A DNA stretch of 64,000 bases from Mucilaginibacter sp. L294 (lineage in GTDB: Bacteria; Bacteroidota; Bacteroidia; Sphingobacteriales; Sphingobacteriaceae). Below are positions 52,291 to 60,756 of this stretch, piece after piece. Numbering within the stretch: position 1 is the stretch's first letter; each line of letters begins with the position of its first letter. The translations under genes and the position numbers were made by a program. The DNA lies in contig NZ_LGEK01000010.1 of NCBI RefSeq assembly GCF_001636615.1, positions 1 through 64,000 of the forward strand, in the 5' to 3' direction. A model generated the notes under the pieces. That model saw only the letters and a program-made list of their open reading frames with translations, searched no databases and had not been told where the DNA came from.

Positions 52291-52744
52291 AAATATTATC
52301 GTTATTACAGATACCAGTTGTTTTATCATTTTGGATAAAATTGCTGCTTTACATCTGCTTCACATATTATTTTCCGAAGTAATAACTACTCCTGAGATCG
52401 CAAAAGAATATGGGAAAACACTACCGGATTGGGTGATAATTAAACATGCTCAAGATATTGCATTACAAAAGCAACTTAACGAACTGATAGACCCGGGCGA
52501 AGCAAGTGCAATAGCCCTGGCTGCTGAAATTAAATGCGATTATTTATTAACAGATGACCGCGCCGCCCGAAAAATTGCCGAGCAAAGAGGAATACCCGTG
52601 AAAGGGTCGGCTGGTATATTACTTTATGCAAAACAACAAAAAGTGATCGGGTTGCTACGTCCTTATCTTGACCTGATCCAGAAAACAAATTTCCGTATAT
52701 CCCAGGCTTTGATAGATAGGCTAATTCAGGAAGCCGGTGAATAG
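52283..52744 (+). CDS. DUF3368 PIN-like toxin
   Basis: A 153-aa PIN-domain nuclease. Acidic metal ligands are visible at D10 (VITDTSCFIILDKI), the Glu in IDPGEASAIALAAE and the Asp pair in YLLTDDRAARKIAE. DUF3368 proteins are predicted RNA-cleaving toxins paired with UPF0175 antitoxins. The 8-bp overlap with the antitoxin and the isolated position between tRNA-His repeats fit a mobile addiction module. The gene stops 4 bp before the right repeat. Confidence 0.9.
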   Translation: MPENIIVITDTSCFIILDKIAALHLLHILFSEVITTPEIAKEYGKTLPDWVIIKHAQDIALQKQLNELIDPGEASAIALAAEIKCDYLLTDDRAARKIAEQRGIPVKGSAGILLYAKQQKVIGLLRPYLDLIQKTNFRISQALIDRLIQEAGE

Positions 52745-52748
52745 TCAT

Positions 52749-52819
52749 AAACAAAAAACGCTCCTCATTTTCATGAGAAGCGTTCTGGGTAAATGATGGG
52801 GCTCGAACCCACGACCCTC
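52749..52819. repeat. Right direct repeat within and beyond tRNA-His
   Basis: 71 bp matching 51960-52032. It covers the tRNA-His terminator (52752-52783) and the 3' part of the intact tRNA. The match stops at the 3' strand of the anticodon stem. Confidence 0.9.
52752..52783 (-). terminator. Terminator of tRNA-His
   Basis: On the minus strand AACGCTTCTCAT pairs with ATGAGGAGCGTT (one G-U) around a GAAA tetraloop, then a T-run. It lies 4 nt past the tRNA 3' end. An almost identical copy is in the left repeat at 51963-51994. Confidence 0.85.
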
Positions 52820-52862
52820 GGTACCACAAACCGATGCTCTAACCAACTGAGCTACATCTACC
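52788..52862 (-). tRNA. tRNA-His (anticodon GUG)
   Basis: Minus-strand cloverleaf. Acceptor GTAGATG pairs with CATTTAC, with the extra G-1 opposite discriminator C73 that identifies tRNA-His. Anticodon stem TCGGT/ACCGA, loop TTGTGGT (GTG), D-arm GCTCAGTTGGTTAGAGC, T-arm GTGGG-TTCGAGC-CCCAT. The 3' CCA is not fully encoded. Confidence 0.95.
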
Positions 52863-52876
52863 GTGTTTGGAGGTTG

Positions 52877-52907
52877 CAAAAATAGAAATCTTAAGCCAAT
52901 ATGCAAA
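52877..52907 (-). promoter_or_regulatory. Consensus promoter of tRNA-His
   Basis: On the minus strand TTTG (complement of 52904-52907), a 19-bp spacer, then TATTTTTG (52877-52884). This is an exact match to the Bacteroidetes primary sigma consensus TTTG-N19-TAnnTTTG, 14 bp before the tRNA. Confidence 0.8.
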
Positions 52908-52956
52908 GCATTTTTTAAAATTACACTAAGCTTACCTGTTTCAGCATGTTACGGGC

Positions 52957-52964
52957 TATTTTTG
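52957..52964 (+). promoter_or_regulatory. -7 element of copA, near-leaderless
   Basis: TATTTTTG lies 5 bp (TAGTT) before the ATG at 52970. It argues against the in-frame start at 52946, which would precede the promoter element. Confidence 0.55.
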
Positions 52965-52969
52965 TAGTT

Positions 52970-55060
52970 ATGGCAGAGCAATTAGTGGAGTTGAATGTTA
53001 CCGGCATGCATTGCAATAATTGCGCAATGAGCATTCATAAATTACTGGAGAAGAAAGGCTTGCACGATGTGCTGGTGAGTTTCGCATCCGAGGAGGTGAA
53101 ATTCAGCACCGCCGACCAGTCCCTTCTGCCGCAAATTATAAAAGATATAGAGGGCCTTGGTTTTAGGGTTGTAGATGAAGAAAATATACAGCCAACGCCG
53201 TTTTATGAGAAGGTGGAGAACAAATTTATCTTCTGCGCCATATTTACAGCGCCACTTTTACTGCACATGCTGCTACCCTGGCATTTTCTGCACAACCCCA
53301 TTGTTCAGTTAATTTTATGCCTGCCCGTGTTTATAGTGGGCTGCCTGCACTTTGGTAAAAGCGCCTATAGTTCGTTAAAAAATGGCGTACCCAATATGGA
53401 TGTGCTCATTTTTATCGGTTCTGCATCGGCCTTTATATATAGCCTGGTGGGCACTATTGAAAATCTGGGCGAGCATTACCTGTTCTACGAAACCGCCGCA
53501 ACTATTATTACACTGGTGTTGCTGGGTAACGTTTTCGAGAAACGCTCGGTAAACCAAACTACATCCGCAGTAAAAAACCTGATGAAGTTTCAGCAGGTAA
53601 ATGCCAACAGGGTTATAAAGGATGGCATTGAAGTAATAAGCGCTAAAGATGTTGCCGCTGGCGATGTTTTACTGGTGAACGAAGGCGACCAGGTGCCCGT
53701 GGATGGCGACGTGATAGCAGGCGATGCCCTGCTCAACGAAGCCATGATAACCGGCGAAAGCATGCCTGTAGCCAAAACCAAGTATGATAAGGTTATTGGC
53801 GGCACAATTGTGCAACAGGGCAATATCCGTATATCGGCTACCAAAGTAGGGGCCAACAGTACCCTCTCGCAAATCATCGACCTGATGAAAAAGGCGCAGG
53901 CCGCCAAGCCTCCGGTACAAAAACTGGGTGACAAGGTGGCTTCGATATTTGTACCTGTGGTACTTCTGATAGCATTAGGGACGTTTGTAATCACTTATTT
54001 TGCTACCGATGCCGGTATGCAGCGTTCTATGATGAACGCCATAGCAGTGATGGTGATCTCGTGCCCATGCGCTATGGGTTTGGCCACGCCAACTGCTGTA
54101 ATGGTGGGCTTGGGTCGCGCGGCCAAAAACGGCATCCTGATAAAAGGCGGCGATACCATTGAAGCCGTTGCCAATACCAAGTATGTATTGTTTGATAAAA
54201 CAGGCACGCTTACCACGGGTAAATTCAGCATCAAAGAGATAAAAGTGGAGGAGGGTTTTAACATAGAGCAGATCCGCGGGGTGATCAGCGCTATTGAAGA
54301 ACGGTCTAATCACCCTATAGCAAAATCGTTTGTGAACGAATTGCAAGCCTATCCGCAGCAAAAAATAATACTGCGTACCGCTAAGGAAGAGAAAGGCCTT
54401 GGCATGCGTGCCGAGGATGTGGACGGCAACAATTACTTCCTGGGTTCGGCTAAACACAAAACACCCGATCATTTTAACCTTACGCTTTACCGTAACCAGG
54501 TGCGTATGGCGCAAATAGCGGTTGATGATACCATAAAACCCAATGCTGCTACCTTAATAGCCCAGTTAAAAAAAGCCGGCATTATACCTGTGCTGGTAAG
54601 TGGGGATAAAGCCCTGCGCTGCAATGCCCTGGCCGCTACTTTGGGGATAAAAGAAGTACATGGCGAAATGTTGCCCGAGGATAAGCTGCAAGTGGTTGAT
54701 ATGTACCGCAAAAAAGGCAAAACCATTATGATTGGCGATGGCATAAACGATGCCCCGGCGCTAACCCAGGCAGATGTGGGCGTATCTATGAACGATGCCA
54801 GCCACATAGCCATACAATCGGCTAAGGTTATCTTACTGAACACCGATCTGCAATCGGTGGTTACATTTCTGCAGATAAGTAAGCACACGCTTATCACTAT
54901 CAAACAAAACCTTTTTTGGGCGTTCGCCTATAATATTGTAGCTATACCTATAGCCGCGATTGGGTTTTTAAACCCAATGGTAGGGGCCTTTGCCATGGCA
55001 TTTTCGGATGTTATTGTGATTGGCAATTCGTTGCGGTTAAAGATCAAGAAAGTTAATTAA
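52970..55060 (+). CDS. copA: Copper-type heavy-metal P1B ATPase
   Basis: About 696 aa from the ATG at 52970. An N-terminal HMA metal-binding domain (T-G-M-H-C15-N-N-C18) is followed by eight TM helices. The actuator motif is TGESMP, the intramembrane copper motif is C365-P-C367 (ISCPCAMGLATP), the phosphorylated Asp is D409 in DKTGTLTTG, the nucleotide-domain HP is in RSNHPIA and the hinge is GDGINDAPAL. The CPC motif with a CxxC HMA domain indicates Cu(I) export. No copper regulator or chaperone is adjacent. Confidence 0.93.
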   Translation: MAEQLVELNVTGMHCNNCAMSIHKLLEKKGLHDVLVSFASEEVKFSTADQSLLPQIIKDIEGLGFRVVDEENIQPTPFYEKVENKFIFCAIFTAPLLLHMLLPWHFLHNPIVQLILCLPVFIVGCLHFGKSAYSSLKNGVPNMDVLIFIGSASAFIYSLVGTIENLGEHYLFYETAATIITLVLLGNVFEKRSVNQTTSAVKNLMKFQQVNANRVIKDGIEVISAKDVAAGDVLLVNEGDQVPVDGDVIAGDALLNEAMITGESMPVAKTKYDKVIGGTIVQQGNIRISATKVGANSTLSQIIDLMKKAQAAKPPVQKLGDKVASIFVPVVLLIALGTFVITYFATDAGMQRSMMNAIAVMVISCPCAMGLATPTAVMVGLGRAAKNGILIKGGDTIEAVANTKYVLFDKTGTLTTGKFSIKEIKVEEGFNIEQIRGVISAIEERSNHPIAKSFVNELQAYPQQKIILRTAKEEKGLGMRAEDVDGNNYFLGSAKHKTPDHFNLTLYRNQVRMAQIAVDDTIKPNAATLIAQLKKAGIIPVLVSGDKALRCNALAATLGIKEVHGEMLPEDKLQVVDMYRKKGKTIMIGDGINDAPALTQADVGVSMNDASHIAIQSAKVILLNTDLQSVVTFLQISKHTLITIKQNLFWAFAYNIVAIPIAAIGFLNPMVGAFAMAFSDVIVIGNSLRLKIKKVN

Positions 55061-55098
55061 GCCATTCTCTGAAAAGGGAGTTTTTGAAACGCCCGCGG

Positions 55099-55125
55099 TA
55101 TATTTGACTATTTATTTTACTTTTG
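55099..55125 (+). promoter_or_regulatory. Tandem -7 elements upstream of rnhA
   Basis: Two exact TAnnTTTG matches, TATATTTG (55099-55106) and TACTTTTG (55118-55125), lie 44 and 25 bp before the rnhA ATG. They could be alternative start sites. Confidence 0.5.
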
Positions 55126-55150
55126 ATGCCCTTTAAGGGGATAGGGGTTT

Positions 55151-55621
55151 ATGATAGAAATTTACACAGACGGTTCATCAAGCGGAAACCCGGGGCCGGG
55201 TGGTTACGGGGTTATATTACGATCAGGGCAGCATTACAAAGAACTTTCTGCCGGGTTTCGTAAAACTACCAACAACCGTATGGAATTGCTGGCTGTTATT
55301 ACCGGGCTGGAAGCTATCAAAACACCCAATCAGAAGGTAACCATCTTCTCTGACTCCAAGTACGTGATAGATTCCATCGAAAAAAGATGGGTGCACGGCT
55401 GGGTTGCCAAGGGCTTTAAGGATAAAAAGAATAAAGACCTGTGGTTACGTTACCTGGCAATAGCTAAAGCCCATCAAATTAAGTTTGTATGGGTGCGCGG
55501 CCATAACGGCCATCCCGAAAACGAGCGCTGCGACCAGTTGGCCGTTGCAGCAGGTAAACAAAAAGACCTGCTTATCGATTCTGTTTTTGAGGTAGAATCA
55601 GCTAAAGCAGGTCTGTTGTAA
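55151..55621 (+). CDS. rnhA: Ribonuclease HI
   Basis: A 156-aa type 1 RNase H. The DEDD carboxylates are in YTDGSSSGNPGPGGYG, NRMELLAVITGLEA, FSDSKYVIDSI and ENERCDQLAVAAG. The basic protrusion is KRWVHGWVAKGFKDKKNKDLW. It degrades RNA in RNA-DNA hybrids in the cytoplasm. The ATG at 55151 is the only start that keeps the first strand. Confidence 0.95.
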   Translation: MIEIYTDGSSSGNPGPGGYGVILRSGQHYKELSAGFRKTTNNRMELLAVITGLEAIKTPNQKVTIFSDSKYVIDSIEKRWVHGWVAKGFKDKKNKDLWLRYLAIAKAHQIKFVWVRGHNGHPENERCDQLAVAAGKQKDLLIDSVFEVESAKAGLL

Positions 55622-55681
55622 AGTAGCTTAGTGTTTTTTCTTCAGATATTTCTTACTTACCCGGCGTAAACTTTACTTACG

Positions 55682-56803
55682 TTATGCATTAGCGCTCTGA
55701 AAATACATCACAGCAATAATGATGAGTACAATGGCGAACAATATGGCCATAGTAATTTTGATTGCGCTTAACGGGCGCTGGCCTATTACCTCGCCGGTGC
55801 TGGCATTAATGGTAAACTGGTAAATTTTGTTGTTATAGTTATAAGCGCTTACCCAAACCGGCAGCATCAGGTATTTAATAGCCTTGTTATTGTATTGGGT
55901 ATCGGTATTGTCTATTCTTTGTTCATCACCGCCAATATCACTTCTTATTTTATCGTGAATATCTTCAACGGTTTGCTCTATGGCTTTAACCAGGCCTTGC
56001 TGTGGAGTTAGCTGATACGTTTCGGAACGGAAGCCGCTCATATAGCGCTCATCAAATTTAACCAGCATGCTGAATTTCCAGGGGCCAAGCTTATTTAAAG
56101 TATCCTCGGGTAATGATTTACTTGCAGGCACCAAAAGGTCCTCAAAGCCCACGAAAACAGTGCCTGAAGCATCCGACCAGCTGGTATGGCGTACCTGCCT
56201 GGTTTTTGTTTCCGTTTGGCCGTTAGAGGTTTCGGTATACGTTTCTGTGGTGTAATAATAGTCGCCGCGTTCGCCGGTATAAGCAGTTATGGTATCTGTA
56301 TCATAGGCCCAATTGGGCAGATAAACGCCTTTCAAGATCGATTCACTGGCGCCTACCTTTTTAGCCAGGTCGTTCGGTGCCCACCACAGGCTTTTAAGCC
56401 ATGTGTTAAAAAAATTTACGCCTTGCTGCTGGGTAACCTTAAATGGTAAAATATAATGTGGCGGTACATATTGCTGCCCGTTTGCCAGGTTTAAAACAAG
56501 CGGTGCTGTGCAAAACGGGCATTTATCTGATGTTACAAACTCATCCAGAATGGTTTGCGAGCCGCAATTATTGCAGTTAACTACCTTAAGCCTATCGCTT
56601 TGTTTGGCCGAATCTATATTGGCAATAAATGTTTCATAATCAACAGACGTTACCTCTGCGCTTTCATCACTTTGTATCTCGTTGCTTACACCGCAATAAT
56701 CACATTTTAAATTGTGGGTGCCGGGGGCAAAATGTAACAGGGCGCCACAGCCCGCGCACTTCAGGGACTGGTCAATATCTGAAGGCTTGATCAGGTTATC
56801 CAT
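55682..56803 (-). CDS. Zinc-ribbon membrane protein (YdjG-like)
   Basis: A 373-aa protein. Two CxxC zinc ribbons are at the N-terminus (LKCAGCGALL/LKCDYCGVS and VNCNNCGSQ/DKCPFCTAP), then a large soluble domain, and one C-terminal TM helix (about 348-368, ITMAILFAIVLIIIAVMYF). The gene follows an SPFH gene on the same strand, 25 bp apart. B. subtilis has a similar YdjG (zinc ribbon)/YdjI (SPFH) pair in its pspA operon. PspA and YdjH are not seen here. Likely a membrane-stress or microdomain assembly protein. Confidence 0.75.
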   Translation of the reverse strand: MDNLIKPSDIDQSLKCAGCGALLHFAPGTHNLKCDYCGVSNEIQSDESAEVTSVDYETFIANIDSAKQSDRLKVVNCNNCGSQTILDEFVTSDKCPFCTAPLVLNLANGQQYVPPHYILPFKVTQQQGVNFFNTWLKSLWWAPNDLAKKVGASESILKGVYLPNWAYDTDTITAYTGERGDYYYTTETYTETSNGQTETKTRQVRHTSWSDASGTVFVGFEDLLVPASKSLPEDTLNKLGPWKFSMLVKFDERYMSGFRSETYQLTPQQGLVKAIEQTVEDIHDKIRSDIGGDEQRIDNTDTQYNNKAIKYLMLPVWVSAYNYNNKIYQFTINASTGEVIGQRPLSAIKITMAILFAIVLIIIAVMYFQSANA

Positions 56804-56828
56804 AATAAAATAAGGTATCAGGGTTTAT

Positions 56829-57938
56829 TTAGGCTACCGGTGGCGGTTCGTTATCAAACAGGTCGGTAAGTTCCGCTACAGATCCCGCGGCAGCCCAGCC
56901 GGCCATGCCTTTTTTCCAAACCATAGTCTCTTTATTCATGGTTTTGCTGCTTACCATTAAATTAAGGTCGCTTAAACTATGCGGCCCGTCCGAGTTTCCA
57001 TTTTTTATAATATGATATTGTGCGGCAGGCGGGGGTGGAGGGGCATCCGTTTTATCTTCGTTAGGGTTAAACTGGTTTGGCTGGAAAACATTGCCAACCT
57101 GGTTCATCATGGCCGCGCCAACACCAATGCCCATGCCTGCAGCGCCAAGGTTACCGCCTATACTATTCTCGGCGGCTTTTTCCATAGCGTTTGCCGCCTG
57201 GAACTGTGCAAAAGCGCCCAGGTTACCAACTATGCCCATGCTGCTACGTTTATCAAGTGCTTGCTCAACTTCGGGCGGCAGGGATATGTTTTCAACCAGT
57301 AACTTGGTTAGGTTAAGGCCTAATTCGGCAAAATCTGCCTGTATGGTGTTTGCTATCAGCGTGCCCATTTCATTGTAATTGGCGGCAAGGTCAAGTATGG
57401 CTATTTTTGATTGGGCCACCGCATCCATTCCACGGGCTACAATGGTATTGCGCAACTGTTCGTTTATATCCTCTACAATAAACTGGGGGTTGGTTGCCGA
57501 GATCTGATCCATAAACACCTTAGCATCCTGCACCTTAAAATTGAACGAACCAAAGGCGCGTAACCTTACCGGGCCAAATTCGGCATCGCGTATCATTACC
57601 GGGTTTTTGGTGCCCCATTTTTGATTAGTGAACTGGCGGGTGCTCACAAAATAAACATCGGCTTTAAAAGGGCTGTTAAAACCATACTTCCAACTATTTA
57701 AAGTGGTTAATATGGGCATGTTTTGGGTCTGTAGTTCGTAAGTTCCGGGCATAAATACGTCGGCAACGCGGCCTTCATTTATAAAAATAGCTGCCTGCGA
57801 CTCGCGCACTATCAGTTTGGCGCCCATTTTTATAGCGTTATCATTCCGCGGAAATTTCCATACAAGTGTATTTGGGGTAGTATCCACCCATTCAATTACA
57901 TCTATAAATTCGCTTAGTAGTTTACTCAGAAAGCTCAT
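56829..57938 (-). CDS. SPFH-domain protein (YdjI-like) with C-terminal GYF_2 domain
   Basis: A 369-aa protein. The SPFH/virion-core-like domain covers about 25-240 (LIVRESQAAIFINEGRVADVFMPGTYEL, MGTLIANTIQADFAELGLNLTKLLVENISLPPEVEQALDKRSSMGI). A glycine-rich linker follows, then a GYF_2-type domain at about 310-360 (YHIIKNGNSDGPHSLSDLNLMVSSKTMNKETMVWKKGMAGW). It shares the operon with the zinc-ribbon protein downstream. By analogy with B. subtilis YdjI it may scaffold a membrane-stress complex; this is inferred from family and order. Confidence 0.85.
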   Translation of the reverse strand: MSFLSKLLSEFIDVIEWVDTTPNTLVWKFPRNDNAIKMGAKLIVRESQAAIFINEGRVADVFMPGTYELQTQNMPILTTLNSWKYGFNSPFKADVYFVSTRQFTNQKWGTKNPVMIRDAEFGPVRLRAFGSFNFKVQDAKVFMDQISATNPQFIVEDINEQLRNTIVARGMDAVAQSKIAILDLAANYNEMGTLIANTIQADFAELGLNLTKLLVENISLPPEVEQALDKRSSMGIVGNLGAFAQFQAANAMEKAAENSIGGNLGAAGMGIGVGAAMMNQVGNVFQPNQFNPNEDKTDAPPPPPAAQYHIIKNGNSDGPHSLSDLNLMVSSKTMNKETMVWKKGMAGWAAAGSVAELTDLFDNEPPPVA

Positions 57939-58000
57939 AAGGTATATGTTTTAACTGTTGACTAAAAGTGCGAAAAAAAGTTACAAAAAAGAATTATAAA

Positions 58001-58032
58001 AAAAAGTCCCGGTTGTATACCGGGACTTTTTA
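58001..58032 (-). terminator. Terminator of yajQ
   Basis: AAAAAGTCCCGG pairs with CCGGGACTTTTT around a 7-nt loop. On the minus strand it follows the yajQ stop by about 19 bp and is followed by a T-run. Confidence 0.85.
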
Positions 58033-58050
58033 ACAATGTTTTTGTATTGC

Positions 58051-58542
58051 TTATGCGCGCATATTAATATACTGTACCGGCTGGCCAAAATCCTCGGTGC
58101 GGCAAAGGCTGATAACAGCTTGCAGGTCGTCAATCTTTTTAGCGGTAACGCGCACCTGGTCGTCCATAATGGCTGCCTGTACTTTAAGGCCGCTGTCTTT
58201 TATCTTCTTCACTATCTTTTTAGCGGCTTCCTTATCAATACCTTCTTTTATTTTGATCTCCTTACGGATCATGTTACCCGATGCATACTGCTCTTTACCA
58301 AAATCAAGCGCTTTTGGGTCGAGGTTTTGTTTTACCATGCGGCCAATGATAGAATCGGTAATGGCTTTAAGGCGCATATCGTCCTCGGTAACAATGGTAA
58401 CCTCGTTGGTTTTTTTATCCAGGTCGATGGTGCTTTTTGATCCGTTAAAATCGTAACGGTTCAGTATTTCTTTTTTCGCAACGTTAATGGCGTTATCAAG
58501 TGTTTGTCCGTCAATCTTGCTTACTATATCAAATGATGGCAT
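58051..58542 (-). CDS. yajQ: YajQ-family nucleotide-binding protein
   Basis: A 163-aa protein with the complete YajQ pattern: MPSFDIVSKIDGQTLDNAINVAKKEILNRYDFNGSKSTI, IVTEDDMRLKAITDSI, SGNMIRKEIKIKEGIDKEAAKKIVKKIKDSGLKVQAAIMDDQVRVTAKKIDDLQAVI. Some members bind cyclic di-GMP and act in regulation. A -7 box TAGCTTTG lies upstream. Confidence 0.95.
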   Translation of the reverse strand: MPSFDIVSKIDGQTLDNAINVAKKEILNRYDFNGSKSTIDLDKKTNEVTIVTEDDMRLKAITDSIIGRMVKQNLDPKALDFGKEQYASGNMIRKEIKIKEGIDKEAAKKIVKKIKDSGLKVQAAIMDDQVRVTAKKIDDLQAVISLCRTEDFGQPVQYINMRA

Positions 58543-58566
58543 AATGTTGGTTTTTTATAATTAACA

Positions 58567-58574
58567 CAAAGCTA
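58567..58574 (-). promoter_or_regulatory. -7 element of yajQ
   Basis: TAGCTTTG on the minus strand matches TAnnTTTG exactly, 24 bp before the yajQ start codon. No TTTG at the ideal -33 distance. Confidence 0.5.
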
Positions 58575-58701
58575 ATGTAACAATTGCAATAGCACTATAC
58601 ATTATAGTCAAATATTAAATTTAATATTCAAAACATCTTAAAATACAAATAAGTTAATATTAACTTAACAAATAAATAAGCAGCTTTGTGGCTATAGCTA
58701 T

Positions 58702-60756
58702 ATGGATACTAAGAACATTCCGTTAATAAACAGGGAAATAAGCTGGTTATATTTTAATGACAGGGTTTTGCAGGAGGCTGCCGACCCAACCGTGCCGCTT
58801 ATCGAGCGAATAAAGTTCCTGGCTATATTCTCATCAAACCTTGATGAGTTTTACCGTGTAAGGGTGGCTACGCTTAGCCGTTTAGCCAATTTAAACGAAC
58901 GTGCTAAAGAAATATTAGGCTATAACCCCAAAAAGATCCTCAGCCAGATAAAAAGCATTGTTGTAAAGCAGGAGAAGAAATTTCACAACCTGTACGAGAA
59001 CATTATTGTAAAACAACTGGCCGAAGAGAAGATCTTTATCCTGAATGATAAGCAGCTTAACGTAACCCGTGGCGAGTTTGTGAAAAGCTTTTTCAGGGAG
59101 AGGCTGCTGTCAACCCTGGTGCCTATTATGCTGGATGACGACCTGCCGCTGCCAGAAATGCGCGACAGGGCTATCTATTTTTTTGTAAGGCTTACCAAAA
59201 ATAAAAAATCGCGTTACGCGCTTATCGAATTTCCGGATAATCTTTCGCGGTTTTTGGTACTGCCGGAAACAAATAACCTGAAGTTTATTATCCTATTGGA
59301 TGATATTATCAGGTATAGTCTCGAGGATATCTTCTTCATATTCGATCATGATTCAATAGAGGCTTATTCCCTACAGCTAACCCGCGATGCGGAACTCGAC
59401 CTGGATAAGGAGGTAAGTGTGAAGTTTGTAGATGCACTTAGCAAGAGCCTGCAAAAAAGGCGCAAGGGTAAACCTATGCGTTTGCTGTATGATAGCGAAA
59501 TGCCGCCCGATATGATAGGCTACCTCGTTAAAAAAATGAAGATAGATAAGGGCAGCCTTATCCCGGGTAACCGTTACCATAACTTCAAGAATTTCATTTC
59601 GTTCCCTAACGTGGGGCGGCCCGATCTGGAGTATAAAAAGAATAGCCCGTTACCTGTTGCCGGGCTGTCGTTCGGTAAAAGTTTGATGGGGATGATCGCC
59701 AAAAAAGATTTCCTGATCAGTACGCCATACCAGTCGTTTGATTATGTGATCCACTTTTTACGCGAGGCCGCTATCGACCCAAAAGTTAAAGAGATCAGCA
59801 TCACCGTATACCGCCTGGCCGAAAACTCCAAGATCATCCACGCGTTGATCAACGCCGCTAAAAACGGTAAAAAGGTGAACTGCCTGGTTGAGCTGCGCGC
59901 ACGTTTTGATGAGCAGAACAATATATACTGGAGTAATAAGCTGGAAGAAGAGGGCGTAAACGTGCTTTACGGTATCGATGGTTATAAGGTGCACTCCAAA
60001 ATTTGCCTGGTTACCCGTATGGAAAAAGGTAAGCCGGCGCATTACGCTTGTTTATCTACCGGTAACTTTAACGAAAAAACAGCCTCTATCTACGCCGACC
60101 ATACCATCCTGACGGCTGATAAAAGAATCACCGTTGATCTGGTAGCCATCTTCAGGGCGTTGAATAAAAGCATGCTGCCAAAAGGCTTAAAAACGCTGGT
60201 CGTATCGCCTATTGATTCGCGCCCTGCTATTTATAAGCTGATTGATAATGAAATGAAGTTTGCCAAGGCCGGTAAAAAGGGCTACATGATATTTAAAATG
60301 AACAGCCTTGCCGATGAGCAACTCATCAATAAGCTATACCAGGCCAGCAACGCGGGAGTGAAGATAAAGCTCATTGTACGCGGTATGTGTTGCCTGATAC
60401 CGGGCCAGAAAGGCTTTAGCGAAAATATTGAGGTAATAAGCATTGTAGATAAATACCTGGAGCATGCCCGTGTGCACATTTACGGTAACGGGGGCAAAGA
60501 GCTTGTTTACCTCACCAGCGCCGATTTCATGACCCGTAATATTGATAACCGTGTGGAAGTGGGTTTCCCGGTGCTGGATGACGATTTGCGGAAAGAGGTG
60601 AGGGATATTATAGATATCCAGCTGGAGGATAACACCAAAGCCAGGGATATTACCGGCAACGCCGTTAACAGGTATCATAAAACCCGGTCGGAGTTGCTTA
60701 CCCGTGCGCAAATAGATATTTACACCTATCTGAAAAATAAAAACACAACAAATTGA
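58702..60756 (+). CDS. ppk1: Polyphosphate kinase 1
   Basis: A 684-aa enzyme with the four PPK1 regions. The N-terminal helical region opens with INREISWLYFNDRVLQEA. The head domain follows, then two C-terminal phospholipase-D-like domains carrying the catalytic His in DGYKVHSKICLV and the second in LEHARVHIYGNG. It makes polyphosphate from ATP. The gene overlaps the start of the next gene (Ppx) by 4 bp, so synthesis and breakdown enzymes are translationally coupled. Confidence 0.96.
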   Translation: MDTKNIPLINREISWLYFNDRVLQEAADPTVPLIERIKFLAIFSSNLDEFYRVRVATLSRLANLNERAKEILGYNPKKILSQIKSIVVKQEKKFHNLYENIIVKQLAEEKIFILNDKQLNVTRGEFVKSFFRERLLSTLVPIMLDDDLPLPEMRDRAIYFFVRLTKNKKSRYALIEFPDNLSRFLVLPETNNLKFIILLDDIIRYSLEDIFFIFDHDSIEAYSLQLTRDAELDLDKEVSVKFVDALSKSLQKRRKGKPMRLLYDSEMPPDMIGYLVKKMKIDKGSLIPGNRYHNFKNFISFPNVGRPDLEYKKNSPLPVAGLSFGKSLMGMIAKKDFLISTPYQSFDYVIHFLREAAIDPKVKEISITVYRLAENSKIIHALINAAKNGKKVNCLVELRARFDEQNNIYWSNKLEEEGVNVLYGIDGYKVHSKICLVTRMEKGKPAHYACLSTGNFNEKTASIYADHTILTADKRITVDLVAIFRALNKSMLPKGLKTLVVSPIDSRPAIYKLIDNEMKFAKAGKKGYMIFKMNSLADEQLINKLYQASNAGVKIKLIVRGMCCLIPGQKGFSENIEVISIVDKYLEHARVHIYGNGGKELVYLTSADFMTRNIDNRVEVGFPVLDDDLRKEVRDIIDIQLEDNTKARDITGNAVNRYHKTRSELLTRAQIDIYTYLKNKNTTN

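Larger units (their letters stand above)
51960..52819. mobile_element. Putative mini-insertion at tRNA-His carrying a toxin-antitoxin pair
   Basis: A 716-bp segment with only a UPF0175 and a DUF3368 gene lies between two direct copies of the tRNA-His 3' portion. The intact tRNA is at the right end, and the truncated copy lies downstream of the tRNA 3' end. This is the geometry left by tyrosine-recombinase integration into a tRNA gene. No integrase is present, so the element would be a remnant, or be mobilised in trans. Tandem duplication is the alternative. Confidence 0.55.
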
